In this document: positions 33,920 through 42,754 of the stretch, piece by piece | Numbering within the stretch: the first letter of the stretch is position 1 | Layout: each line of letters begins with the position of its first letter | Source: UBA1952 sp965246855 | GTDB lineage: Bacteria; Bacteroidota; Bacteroidia; Chitinophagales; Chitinophagaceae | Direction: 5' to 3' | Assembly: GCA_965246855.1 (NCBI GenBank) | Contig: CBDFFP010000008.1 | Location: 29,598 to 93,597 of the forward strand | Length of the DNA stretch: 64,000 nt | Position numbers and translations under genes: made by a program | Notes under the pieces: model-generated | What the model saw: only the letters and a program-made list of their open reading frames with translations | What the model was told of the DNA's origin: nothing | Databases searched by the model: none

Positions 33920-34129
33920 GGTTGAGCCCAACCGCCGCGCCGTTGGACCCAACCGCGCGATGGTTGGGTCCAACGGCGCGGTGGTCGGGCCCAACGGCGC
34001 AGTGGTTGGGTCCGACGGCGCAGTGGTTGGATCCAACGGCGCAATGGTTGGATCCAACGGCGCAATGGTTGGGTCCGACGGAAGCGTGGTTGGATCCAAT
34101 CACGCTTCCGTTGGGCCCAACGAAGCACT
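33920..34129. repeat. Tandem array C: ten 21-bp units, GTTGGRYCCAAC core
   Basis: Ten units, each exactly 21 bp, start at 33920, 33941 … 34109. Each has a 12-bp palindromic core (GTTGGGTCCAAC, GTTGGATCCAAC, GTTGGGCCCAAC and close forms) and a spacer of the GGCGCAGT type. All differences within the cores are transitions. Located between the divergent antiporter and topoisomerase genes; the rest of the 33781-34260 gap shows no gene. Confidence 0.95.
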
Positions 34130-34261
34130 AAAAAAACGCTTTTTAAGGCATTTTGGGCCATTTTTGGGGTAAAAAAGAGAATATATAATCTATTTTCTTC
34201 CTTAAACGACCCAAAAATCCTTTCCATTCCTCAACTCATTCTCCCCATTTTTGTTTCCTGT

Positions 34262-34269
34262 TACCTTCG
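34262..34269 (+). promoter_or_regulatory. -7 element of the topoisomerase gene
   Basis: TACCTTCG, five bases before an in-frame TTG at 34275 and 38 nt before ATG at 34308. Confidence 0.45.
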
Positions 34270-34307
34270 CTCCTTTGACGAAAAACGCAGACTTTACGAC
34301 CCAACAG

Positions 34308-36812
34308 ATGATAGAAGAAACAACGAATGGAAATGCTCCCAACGGACAAGCGCATGTGGAAGACATGTATCAAAGCTGGTTTCTGGATTATGCCTCCTAC
34401 GTGATTCTGGAACGCGCCGTTCCTGCCGGGGCCGACGGCCTGAAGCCGGTGCAGCGCCGCATCCTCCACGCGATGAAGGAAATGGACGATGGCCGCTTCA
34501 ACAAGGTAGCCAACGTGATTGGCCAGACAATGCAATACCACCCGCACGGCGACGCCTCCATTGGCGACGCAATGGTGGGGCTGGGCCAAAAGGAACTGAT
34601 GATTGAGACGCAGGGCAACTGGGGCGACGTGCGCACCGGCGACCCGGCGGCGGCCTCACGCTACATTGAAGCGCGCCTTTCCAAATTTGCGAATGAGGTG
34701 GCTTTTAATGGAAAAACCACTCAGTGGCAACTGAGCTACGACGGGCGCAAAAACGAGCCGGTGGCCTTGCCGATGAAGTTTCCGCTCTTGCTTGCGCAGG
34801 GCGTGGATGGCATTGCGGTGGGCCTTTCCACCAAGATTCTCCCCCACAACTTTTGCGAGCTTATCCAGGCTTCCATTCAGCACCTGAAAGGCCGGAAATT
34901 TGAGCTTTTCCCAGACTTTCTGACCGGCGCATCGATGGACGCGGGCAACTACAACGACGGGCAGCGCGGCGGAAAAGTGCGGGTGCGCGCGCGCATTGAA
35001 AAAGGCGACGCGAAGACGCTGCTGATTAAGGACGTGCCCTATGGCGTAACCACGTCGCAGTTGGTGGATTCCATCCTGAAAGCCAACGACGGCGGGAAAA
35101 TCAAGATTAAAAGCGTTACCGACAACACGGCGGCGGACGTGGAACTGAACATTCAACTGGCCACCGGTATTTCTGCCGACCAGACGATTGACGCGCTGTA
35201 TCTGTTTACGGATTGCGAGGTCAGCATTTCGCCCAACGCCTGCGTGATTATCGACGATAAGCCGCGCTTCACCAACGCTACCGATTTGCTGAAATTCTCG
35301 GTGCAGCACACCAAGGAGTTGTTGCTGCGGGAGTTGGAAATCCGGCAGGGCGAGCTGGAGAACGACTGGCATTATTCCTCGCTGGAGAAGCTGTTTATTG
35401 AGAACCGCATCTACCGCGACATTGAGGAAGAAACCACGTGGGAAGGCGTGCTGGCAGCGATAGACAAAGGCTTGGAAAAGCACAAGAAAAAGCTGCGCCG
35501 CGCGGTGGTGGAAGACGACCTTGTGCGCTTGACGGAAATCCGCATCAAGCGCATTTCCAAGTTTGATTCCTTCAAAGCCGACGAGCATATCCGGGGCGTG
35601 GAAACGGCGCTGGAAGAAGTGGCGCACAACATTGCCAATCTCACCGACTACGCCATTAAATACTATGAAGGCCTGCTGAAAAAGTACGGAAAAGGCCGCG
35701 AGCGCAAAACCGAAATCCGCTCTTTTGAAACGCTGAATGCCTCGCAGGCGGTACTGGCAAATGCGCGGCTTTATGTGAACTACAAGGAAGGTTTTGTGGG
35801 AACGGGATTGAAGAAAGACGAGTTTGCCTTTGACTGCTCCGACATTGACAACCTGATTGTTTTTCGCCGCGATGGGAGGATGATGATTACCAAAGTGGCC
35901 GACAAAACCTTTGTGGGCAAGGACATTATCTACCTCGCTATTTTCCAGAAGAGCGATGAGCGCACGACCTACAATCTGGTTTATACCGACGGCAAAACCG
36001 GCACCGCGTTTGCGAAGCGCTTCAACGTAACGGGCATCACCCGCGACAAGGAATACGATCTGACGAAAGGCAATCCGCAGAGCAAGGTTTTGTACTTCTC
36101 GGCCAACGCCAACGGCGAGGCAGAAGTGGTGCGCGTGATGCTGAATCCGGCTTCTAAAGCGCGGCAGAAAGAGTTTGATTTCTCCTTCGCGGATATTGAA
36201 ATCAAAGGCCGCTCATCGGGTGGAAACCAGATAACGAAGTATCCCGTAAAAGCCATTAAGCTGAAAGAAAAAGGCCGCTCTACGCTGGATGCGCCGCAGG
36301 TGTTTTTTGATGTAGAAACAGGCCGTCTCAACCGCGACGGACGCGGGCAACTGCTGGGCAATTTTGAGTCCGATGACCGCATCCTGACGTTCTACGCAGA
36401 CGGCACGTATGAGCTGACCGACTTTGAACTTACCAACCGCTTCCCCACCGATACGCTGATGCACATTGGGAAGTTCCACCCGGAAAGGCCCGTCTCGGTT
36501 ATTTATTGGGACGCGGCAAAGGGCCTGCACTACGCCAAGCGTTTTCTGTTGGAAAGCGTTCAGCTTCGCACCCGCTACAATTTTGTGCGCGACGGCGTGG
36601 GCAACAGCCTCAAGTTTGTTTCTGCCGACAGCGAACCTGTAGTAATTCTCCGCAGCGGGAAAAAGAAAAGCGAGTGGACGGAAGAGACGTTTGCGCTGGC
36701 GGAATTGGTGGACGTTACCGGCTGGAAAGCCATTGGCACACGCATTGCCGGAGCCGATTTGAAAGAAGTGGCAACGGTGGTGGAAGAAGGCGTGGCGCAG
36801 CAGTTGTTTTGA
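34308..36812 (+). CDS. DNA topoisomerase IV / gyrase subunit A
   Basis: Type IIA topoisomerase A subunit (ParC or GyrA), which cuts and rejoins DNA. 834 aa. Winged-helix motifs SYVILERAVPAGADGLKPVQRR (in pieces) and QYHPHGDASIGDAMVGL, and the catalytic tyrosine Y119 in AAASRYIEARL. C-terminal pinwheel repeats follow (DNLIVFRRDGRMMITKV). The GyrA-box QRRGGRG is not seen, which favours topoisomerase IV (parC). ATG at 34308 is used; TTG at 34275 (LTKNADF) would be leaderless and is an alternative. The B subunit gene is not in the window. Confidence 0.9.
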   Translation: MIEETTNGNAPNGQAHVEDMYQSWFLDYASYVILERAVPAGADGLKPVQRRILHAMKEMDDGRFNKVANVIGQTMQYHPHGDASIGDAMVGLGQKELMIETQGNWGDVRTGDPAAASRYIEARLSKFANEVAFNGKTTQWQLSYDGRKNEPVALPMKFPLLLAQGVDGIAVGLSTKILPHNFCELIQASIQHLKGRKFELFPDFLTGASMDAGNYNDGQRGGKVRVRARIEKGDAKTLLIKDVPYGVTTSQLVDSILKANDGGKIKIKSVTDNTAADVELNIQLATGISADQTIDALYLFTDCEVSISPNACVIIDDKPRFTNATDLLKFSVQHTKELLLRELEIRQGELENDWHYSSLEKLFIENRIYRDIEEETTWEGVLAAIDKGLEKHKKKLRRAVVEDDLVRLTEIRIKRISKFDSFKADEHIRGVETALEEVAHNIANLTDYAIKYYEGLLKKYGKGRERKTEIRSFETLNASQAVLANARLYVNYKEGFVGTGLKKDEFAFDCSDIDNLIVFRRDGRMMITKVADKTFVGKDIIYLAIFQKSDERTTYNLVYTDGKTGTAFAKRFNVTGITRDKEYDLTKGNPQSKVLYFSANANGEAEVVRVMLNPASKARQKEFDFSFADIEIKGRSSGGNQITKYPVKAIKLKEKGRSTLDAPQVFFDVETGRLNRDGRGQLLGNFESDDRILTFYADGTYELTDFELTNRFPTDTLMHIGKFHPERPVSVIYWDAAKGLHYAKRFLLESVQLRTRYNFVRDGVGNSLKFVSADSEPVVILRSGKKKSEWTEETFALAELVDVTGWKAIGTRIAGADLKEVATVVEEGVAQQLF

Positions 36813-36871
36813 AGATAGAGTGTTGAAAGGATTGCAAGAAACTCGAATAACCCACACATAATACATAATGT

Positions 36872-36996
36872 GTGTCATTCCGAGCGCGGAGCGAGGAACA
36901 GCGAAGCACTCGCCGAAGGCAATCTCACAGCAGGAAAGACAGAAAATGTTAGGAACAGCGCGAGTGAGATCTCTCCCTAGCGGTCGAGATGACCCG
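36872..36996. repeat. REP-like inverted repeat (copy 4)
   Basis: GTCATTCCGAGCGCGGAGCGAGG … CTAGCGGTCGAGATGACC. It carries an insert of CAGCGAAGCACTCGCCGAAGG relative to copy 2; copy 5 has a similar insert. It occupies most of the 337-bp gap after the topoisomerase gene. Confidence 0.75.
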
Positions 36997-37104
36997 CATT
37001 TTATAAATCCTTGTTTCGCATCCTCATCCGTGTTCCATCACAACATCACGAACAAACCAAAAACACCTGCATTTTAGGGGGAAATAAATTTTTCGCAGGC
37101 CCTT

Positions 37105-37112
37105 TACCTTTG
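37105..37112 (+). promoter_or_regulatory. -7 element of the bifunctional nuclease gene
   Basis: TACCTTTG (perfect), 37 nt before ATG at 37150. Confidence 0.6.
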
Positions 37113-37149
37113 GCCGTTTAAATACGCTGCCGTTACCGACCCGGAATTC

Positions 37150-37743
37150 ATGAAAAAAATTGAGCTTGAGATTGTAGCGCTTTCCCACAGCGAGTCGCAG
37201 AAATCGTTTTACGCCGTGGTATTGGGAGAAATTTCCGGGCTTCGCCGGTTGCCCATTGTGATTGGTGCGTTTGAGGCGCAGGCCATTGCCGTGGCGCTGG
37301 AAAGAATGGAACCTTCGCGCCCGCTCACCCACGACCTCTTCACCACAGTGATGACTACGTTCAGCATTGAGCTGACCGAGATTCTGATTTACCGGCTGGA
37401 AGAAGGCATTTTCTTTTCCAAGCTGGTGTGCAGCAACGGCAACGAGATTTTTGAGATTGACTCCCGCACATCCGACGCGCTGGCGCTGGCCGTGCGTGCG
37501 CAGTGTCCGATCTATTGTTTTGAAAACATCCTCAACGCTGCCGGTCTGCAAATGGAAGCAGGCAGCGAGGAAGGCGGCTATACCGGCCCGGCGGCGGCCA
37601 ACGCAAGCACGGAAGACACAGGCCGCGAAAATCTGAAAACGATGAGCATGGAAGAACTGGAAACGCTCTTGCAGCAGGTGTTGGATCAGGAAGATTATGT
37701 GCAGGCCATCAAGATTCGGGACGAGTTGAAGAACCGGAAATAA
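37150..37743 (+). CDS. Bifunctional nuclease (DUF151) with UVR motif
   Basis: 197 aa. Residues 1-~130 form the DUF151/BFN domain (VALSHSESQKSFYAVVLGE, RRLPIVIGAFEAQAIAVALE, RPLTHDLF, EIDSRTSDALALAVRAQCPIY; in pieces). The last ~40 residues are a UvrB/UvrC interaction motif (LETLLQQVLDQEDYVQAIKIRDE). Some plant and bacterial members have RNase/DNase activity; physiological role is uncertain. Ends 38 nt before the metalloprotease. Confidence 0.87.
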   Translation: MKKIELEIVALSHSESQKSFYAVVLGEISGLRRLPIVIGAFEAQAIAVALERMEPSRPLTHDLFTTVMTTFSIELTEILIYRLEEGIFFSKLVCSNGNEIFEIDSRTSDALALAVRAQCPIYCFENILNAAGLQMEAGSEEGGYTGPAAANASTEDTGRENLKTMSMEELETLLQQVLDQEDYVQAIKIRDELKNRK

Positions 37744-37781
37744 ACCGTTTTCTCCTCACAAACTTTCCCGCCAAAAAACCA

Positions 37782-39107
37782 ATGAAGACGTTTTTTTTCG
37801 CCGTTGCGCTGACGGTTTTTGCCGGGACGGCGGAAGCGCAGACTGCTGACCGTTGTGGGAATTCCGGGCTTATCCAGCGCCTCAAAGCGGAAGACCCGGC
37901 TTTCATGGAGCGCCGCGCGCAAAAGCTGCTCACCGACCAACAAAGAGCCGAACAACGTCTCAACACACAGCAGAAAAGCAGCGCCGCGCAGCACCCGATT
38001 CCGGTTGCTTTTCACGTCCTGCTTTCGCCTGCGCAATACAGCTTGATGGGCGGCGATACGGGCATTATTCGCCGCATAAACAGCCAGTTGGCGGTGCTGA
38101 ACGCGGACTACTCGGCCACCAACAGCGACCTCAATCTGGTGCCTGCGCCTTTCGTGCCGGTCATTGGGAATATGGGGATTCAGTTCCGCCTGGCTTCCGG
38201 CACAAACGACAGCACGATTGCGCCGGGCATTGAGCTAAAAAGAACGACCAATCTGTTTGATGCCGGTTCCGGTTTTGCGGATGCCAAGCGGCTTTCGCAG
38301 GGCGGACTGGATGGCTGGGATTATACGCGCCACCTCAACATCTGGGTGGTGAGTACTTCGAGCGGCTTGCTGGGCCTGTGCATTCCACCAAGTTTCCGGG
38401 GCGCGCAGAACACGACAGACACTTTTGGCGCTGCCGATTTTGGCGTCGTGGTGAGCTTTAGCGCGTTTGGAAAACGGGAGTTTCCGGCGCAATACTTCTT
38501 TCCTTCCTCCAACGACGGGGGCCGCACGCTGACGCACGAAGTGGGCCATTATTTTGAACTGCACCACACCTTCGGCGACAACGACGGAAGCTGTTCTCCC
38601 GGCGACGGCGTTGCCGATACCCCGCCGGAAGCCTATGCGGTTTACTGTACGCCGAATTGCCCGGTTTTCCCCAAGTACGACGCCTGTTCACCTGCCGGAA
38701 CCAACGGTGTTATGTTCATGAATTACATGGACTACGTGGACGACGCGGCGATGATGCTTTTCACGAAAGGGCAGGCCCAACTGGCGCAGATTTCCCTCGC
38801 ACCCGGCAGCGAGTCTTACTCGCTGACGCAGCAACCGTTGGACACTTCTACGCCGTTAGAATCAGCGGGGAAAATCGGCGTCAGCCCGAACCCAACGACG
38901 GGCGTTTTCCGCGTGGAGAACAACAGCGTGAACACGCTTACCCAGCTTTCCCTGCTGGACCGCACCGGGAGAATGGTGTATCGCACCACGGACTTAAAGC
39001 CGCAGGAAAGCCGTTTGGTGGATGCTTCTTCGTTTGCGAAAGGACTGTATTTTCTACAAGCTACCAACGGCACCGAAACCTTTACGCAAAAAATTGTTGT
39101 TCAGTAA
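37782..39107 (+). CDS. Secreted M43-type zinc metalloprotease with type IX sorting domain
   Basis: 441 aa. Signal peptide FFFAVALTVFAGTAEAQ, an N-terminal propeptide-like region, and a pappalysin/cytophagalysin catalytic domain with zinc motif H252-E253-VG-H256-YFELH-H262 and GVADTPPE downstream. The final ~80 residues (IGVSPNPTTGVFRVEN … GLYFLQATNGTETFTQKIVV) are a T9SS type A C-terminal sorting domain, so it is exported through the outer membrane by the type IX system and anchored or released. It acts on extracellular protein or peptide. Confidence 0.92.
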   Translation: MKTFFFAVALTVFAGTAEAQTADRCGNSGLIQRLKAEDPAFMERRAQKLLTDQQRAEQRLNTQQKSSAAQHPIPVAFHVLLSPAQYSLMGGDTGIIRRINSQLAVLNADYSATNSDLNLVPAPFVPVIGNMGIQFRLASGTNDSTIAPGIELKRTTNLFDAGSGFADAKRLSQGGLDGWDYTRHLNIWVVSTSSGLLGLCIPPSFRGAQNTTDTFGAADFGVVVSFSAFGKREFPAQYFFPSSNDGGRTLTHEVGHYFELHHTFGDNDGSCSPGDGVADTPPEAYAVYCTPNCPVFPKYDACSPAGTNGVMFMNYMDYVDDAAMMLFTKGQAQLAQISLAPGSESYSLTQQPLDTSTPLESAGKIGVSPNPTTGVFRVENNSVNTLTQLSLLDRTGRMVYRTTDLKPQESRLVDASSFAKGLYFLQATNGTETFTQKIVVQ

Positions 39108-39117
39108 AACCGTTTGT

Positions 39118-39187
39118 GCCCGGCGCTACCGCATCAGGCACTGAACGGCTCATGGAATACACAGTACCCGGTGCGGTAGCGCCGGGC
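39118..39187. repeat. GCCCGGCGCTACCGCA inverted repeat (copy 1)
   Basis: Arms 39118-39133 and 39172-39187 are perfect 16-bp reverse complements around a 38-nt loop. Same family as 42613-42692. Confidence 0.88.
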
Positions 39188-39211
39188 GTTCTAAAAAACT
39201 AAACGATTAGG

Positions 39212-40351
39212 ATGGACATCCAACAACTTGAAGCCCTTCGCGATTCTGCCCCGGAAAATCTGCGCGGCATTGTAGAAAAAACAGCGCGCAGCGAGCGCAT
39301 CACCGAAGCCGAAGGCCTGCTGCTTTTTGAAAAAGGCGAGATTGGTTTCGTGGGCGCGCTGGCGGATTTTATCCGCCGCAGGCTGCACGGCAGCAAGGTG
39401 TATTTCAACCGGAATTTCCACATCGAGCCAACGAACGTCTGCATTTTTACCTGCCATTTTTGCTCTTATTCCCGGCAATACAAACACCGCGATGAGGGCT
39501 GGGAATTAAGTCTGGAACAGATGCTGGACATCGTACGCAGCTTCGACGATAAGCCTGTGACGGAAGTTCACATCGTGGGCGGCGTACACCCGAAAATGAA
39601 TCTGGAATTCTTCTGCGAATTGCTCCAAAAAATTCACGCGCACCGCCCGGAACTGCATCTAAAAGGTTTTACGGCAGTGGAGCTGGATTACATGTTCCGC
39701 AAGGCGAACCTTACCCGCGAAGAAGGTTTACGGAAGCTACGCGAGGCTGGACTGCAATCCTTGCCCGGCGGCGGCGCAGAGATTTTTAGTCAAGAAGTAC
39801 GCGAAAAAATTTGTGCGGATAAAGTGGACGGCGACGGCTGGCTGGACATTCACGCAACGGCGCATCGGCTGGGAATGCATAGCAACGCGACGATGCTGTA
39901 TGGTCATGTAGAAAACTACGCGCACCGCGTTGACCACATGGCGCGCTTGCGGACTTTGCAGGACGAGACGGGCGGCTTCAACTGCTTTATTCCCCTCAAA
40001 TTCCGCAACGGCGATAACGATATGAGCCATATTGCCGAGTCCACGACGGTGGAAGATTTGCGCCTCTATGCTATTGCCCGGATTTTCTTAGACAACATCC
40101 GAAACCTGAAAGCCTATTGGCCGATGCTAGGCCGCCAAACGGCGCAGCTTTCGCTGGATTTTGGCGTGAACGATTTGGACGGAACCATTGACGATACGAC
40201 GAAGATTTACAGCATGGCCGGCTCGGAAGAACAGACCCCCGCGATGAGTACGGAACAGCTCTGCGACTTGATTTTTGCCGCCGGAAAAACGCCCGTGGAG
40301 CGCGATACGCTGTATAATGAGCTACACGTTTTTGAGGCGGAAGCGGTGTAG
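39212..40351 (+). CDS. mqnE: Aminofutalosine synthase MqnE (radical SAM)
   Basis: Joins the MqnA product with SAM-derived adenosine to give 6-amino-6-deoxyfutalosine. 379 aa. The radical-SAM cluster motif is C-x3-C-x2-C in VCIFTCHFCSYSRQY; later GGVHPKMNLEFF, LPGGGAEIFS and MLYGHVEN are typical of MqnE/MqnC-like enzymes, and the length and the NxCxFxC pattern fit MqnE. With mqnA at 2680 it shows that menaquinone is made by the futalosine route. Confidence 0.93.
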   Translation: MDIQQLEALRDSAPENLRGIVEKTARSERITEAEGLLLFEKGEIGFVGALADFIRRRLHGSKVYFNRNFHIEPTNVCIFTCHFCSYSRQYKHRDEGWELSLEQMLDIVRSFDDKPVTEVHIVGGVHPKMNLEFFCELLQKIHAHRPELHLKGFTAVELDYMFRKANLTREEGLRKLREAGLQSLPGGGAEIFSQEVREKICADKVDGDGWLDIHATAHRLGMHSNATMLYGHVENYAHRVDHMARLRTLQDETGGFNCFIPLKFRNGDNDMSHIAESTTVEDLRLYAIARIFLDNIRNLKAYWPMLGRQTAQLSLDFGVNDLDGTIDDTTKIYSMAGSEEQTPAMSTEQLCDLIFAAGKTPVERDTLYNELHVFEAEAV

Positions 40352-40365
40352 AACAATGCTTGGAA

Positions 40366-40408
40366 TTATCCTGTAAGAGCGCGCCAAGAGGCGCGTTCTT
40401 TTTTTGGT
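40366..40408. terminator. Terminator between mqnE and meaB
   Basis: AGAGCGCGCC / GGCGCGTTCT hairpin followed by T7, between convergent genes. Confidence 0.82.
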
Positions 40409-40423
40409 AAGAAAATACTATGC

Positions 40424-41353
40424 TTATCTCCCCAAAACCCCCGCCGCCAACTTCTCCGCCAACTGATACACATTTTCGCCACCCGCGCGGATATCAGCCA
40501 TTAGGTTCTCCCGCGAAACGCCCTGCAAAAGCAAATCCGCCGTGAGGCGCAGCACCTTGTCGGCGCGCAGATGAATTTGTCTTTCGCTTTTTTCGCCGCG
40601 CTTAAGAAGGACATCCGCAATTGCTGCCGCTACGGCTTCTGTGCCTTCGTTGCGCGTAGCAACGGTTTTTAAAACCGGCGTTTCCTCGCCCATTCCGGCG
40701 CGTTCATGCGCCATTGCGCGTAAGCGGCGCGCCATGGCGTCCGCTTCCGGGCGATCCGCTTTGTTCAGGACAAATACATCGGCGATTTCTAAAAGGCCCG
40801 CTTTCATGGCCTGCACTTCGTCGCCCGCTTCGGGAACGAGCGTCACTACCGTGCAGTCGGCAAGCCCGGCGATTTCTATCTCGCTCTGTCCCACGCCCAC
40901 CGTCTCTACGAGTATCAAATCAAAAGGCGCTTCCCGCACCAAGTCCGTCACCTGCATAATGGCCGGATGCAGCCCGCCGAGCGAACCGCGAGAAGCCAGC
41001 GAGCGGATAAAAACCTGCGGATGCGTGTAAAAACCCGCCAGCCGGATGCGGTCTCCCAGCAGCGCACCAAGGTTGAAAGGCGAGCTTGGATCTACGGCCA
41101 GCACCGCAATCTTTTTTCCTTCTGAAATCCAATGGCCCACCAGCGCGTTTACCAATGTGCTTTTGCCTGCACCCGGCGGGCCGGTGATGCCCACTACGTT
41201 GGCGCGCGCCGTGTGGTGTAGCTCCGACAACATTTCTTCCGCGCCGGGCAAATGGTTTTCCACCAGCGTAATGGCGCGCGCCAAAGAGCGGAAGTCGCCG
41301 TCGCGTACCCCTTGGAGAAGATTTTTGGCAGAGGGAGGCAAGAAATGCTGCAT
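40424..41353 (-). CDS. meaB: Methylmalonyl-CoA mutase-associated GTPase MeaB
   Basis: G3E-family GTPase that protects and loads methylmalonyl-CoA mutase with cobalamin. 309 aa. Seen: Walker A GPPGAGKSTL near residue 57-66, the switch region AVDPSSPFNLGALLGDRIR (in pieces), RSLASRGSLGGL, VETVGVGQSE and the base motif LNKADRPE. Mutase genes are not in the window. Divergent from the O-antigen-ligase-like gene; the two starts are only 18 bp apart (41353 and 41372). Confidence 0.95.
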   Translation of the reverse strand: MQHFLPPSAKNLLQGVRDGDFRSLARAITLVENHLPGAEEMLSELHHTARANVVGITGPPGAGKSTLVNALVGHWISEGKKIAVLAVDPSSPFNLGALLGDRIRLAGFYTHPQVFIRSLASRGSLGGLHPAIMQVTDLVREAPFDLILVETVGVGQSEIEIAGLADCTVVTLVPEAGDEVQAMKAGLLEIADVFVLNKADRPEADAMARRLRAMAHERAGMGEETPVLKTVATRNEGTEAVAAAIADVLLKRGEKSERQIHLRADKVLRLTADLLLQGVSRENLMADIRAGGENVYQLAEKLAAGVLGR

Positions 41354-41371
41354 TTTTACCGTTGCAAAGAA

Positions 41372-42610
41372 ATGCCTGAAAACTTCTTCCGAAAAGTAAA
41401 CGCCTATCTGCCCACCCGCGAAAGCGCCGCCGTATTTTTGTCACTCGTGTTTGTGGTGGGATTTCTGGGTGCGCGGGCGCTGCTTTCCATTTCTACACTG
41501 CTGCTCGGGCTGAACGCGCTGCGCGGATTTTCGCCCAAAGGCTGGCTGCGGAATAGACTGTGGATAATCAGTGTGCTGTGGGTCGCGCTGTACGCCGTTT
41601 CCTACTTCTGGAGTGCCGACAAAGGCGAGTGGGGCGAGCGCGTTCAGGTGAAATTGCCGTTCCTGCTTTTCCCACTGGCAACGGCGTATCCATTGCGGTT
41701 GTCGCGGCGGCAAAACGATATTCTGATGTCGGGGACGTGCCTTTTGCTTTTGAGCGGTATTGCGTTCAGCCTCTCGTTTTTTGCGCGCGATGCGGCAGAG
41801 ATTATCCGGAAATACGGCATCTCCTTCACCTTCCGTACACCGGCCTACAACAACCATATCTGCTTCAGTGCTTTCCTTGCGGCCACTGTTTTCTTCATTT
41901 GGGCGCAGTGGGGAAAGCTTTCCAAAGGAGCACGGTGGATAGCAGGAATTTCTGCCGTTGTGATGATTGGATACCTGCACCTGCTGGCAGCTAAAACCGG
42001 GCTGGCAATTCTTTATCTCGCGGGTTTGTTGTTGATCGCGCGCACGCTGTATCAGCGCCGGTTTCGCGCTTTTGGTGGCTTCGTTATTGTGCTGGCTGGC
42101 GTCTTGGGCCTGGCCTGGACGTTTATGCCCACTTTTCGCAACCGGATTATCTATTCCCGCTGGAGCTTTTCAGAATACAACAGCGGAAAAATTGCGGATA
42201 ATTACAGCGACCCAAACCGCTTATACTCTTACAAAGTGGCACTGCGACAGATTAGGGAATCCCCTTTGGCAGGCTATGGCGCAGGCGATGTGAAATCGGC
42301 GATGGACAGTGGCTACGTGCGCTGGTTTCCGCAGATAGCGCTGGAAAACCGGCTCGTTCCACACAATCAATTTCTGGCTTCGGGCATGGCGGTGGGCGTT
42401 GGGGCAATGGCGTTGCTCTTGCTGTGGTGGCTTCTGATTCCGGTGCAGGCGTGGCGGCTTCCCCGCCGGTTTGAGAATGTAAGCATCTGGTTTCTGGCAA
42501 GCGTGCTGCTTTTCGTGGATCCGGCTTTTGAAGTGCAGTTCGGCATTGCGGCGTTTTTGTTTTTTATCTACTGGTTTCGGCAGTTAGAGATTTCGGAGTA
42601 TGTCCGGTGA
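41372..42610 (+). CDS. O-antigen ligase/polymerase-like membrane protein
   Basis: 412 aa, ~11 TM helices. The large extracytoplasmic loop before the last helices contains the Wzy_C-like region (SPLAGYGAGDVKSAMDSGYV … ENRLVPHNQFLASGMAVGVG), with the H-N-x-(F/Y/W) motif HNQFL. Likely handles surface polysaccharide: O-antigen ligation, polymerisation or a related exopolysaccharide step. Start at 41372 (MPENFF) is chosen because earlier starts overlap meaB. No glycosyltransferase genes are near. Confidence 0.78.
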   Translation: MPENFFRKVNAYLPTRESAAVFLSLVFVVGFLGARALLSISTLLLGLNALRGFSPKGWLRNRLWIISVLWVALYAVSYFWSADKGEWGERVQVKLPFLLFPLATAYPLRLSRRQNDILMSGTCLLLLSGIAFSLSFFARDAAEIIRKYGISFTFRTPAYNNHICFSAFLAATVFFIWAQWGKLSKGARWIAGISAVVMIGYLHLLAAKTGLAILYLAGLLLIARTLYQRRFRAFGGFVIVLAGVLGLAWTFMPTFRNRIIYSRWSFSEYNSGKIADNYSDPNRLYSYKVALRQIRESPLAGYGAGDVKSAMDSGYVRWFPQIALENRLVPHNQFLASGMAVGVGAMALLLLWWLLIPVQAWRLPRRFENVSIWFLASVLLFVDPAFEVQFGIAAFLFFIYWFRQLEISEYVR

Positions 42611-42612
42611 AC

Positions 42613-42692
42613 GCCCGGTGCTACCGCACTGGGTACGGAACATACGTGCTGACATCCTGTAGCGGTCAGTACCCGGTGCGGTAGCGCCGGGC
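42613..42692. repeat. GCCCGGCGCTACCGCA inverted repeat (copy 2)
   Basis: Left GCCCGGTGCTACCGCAC, right GTGCGGTAGCGCCGGGC (one mismatch). The right half CAGTACCCGGTGCGGTAGCG is identical to copy 1. Confidence 0.88.
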
Positions 42693-42754
42693 ATACTTTC
42701 TTGCAAGTTGTTTCTACGGATAGTCCCCGCTCCTGCGCTATCTTGCCCGTCAGA

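Noticed and set aside
33867..34227. Open frames across array C on both strands
   Set aside because: Same periodicity artefact; no codon preference for one frame.
40424..41353. Methylmalonyl-CoA mutase operon
   Set aside because: Only meaB is present; neighbours are mqnE and a polysaccharide membrane protein, so no operon can be claimed.
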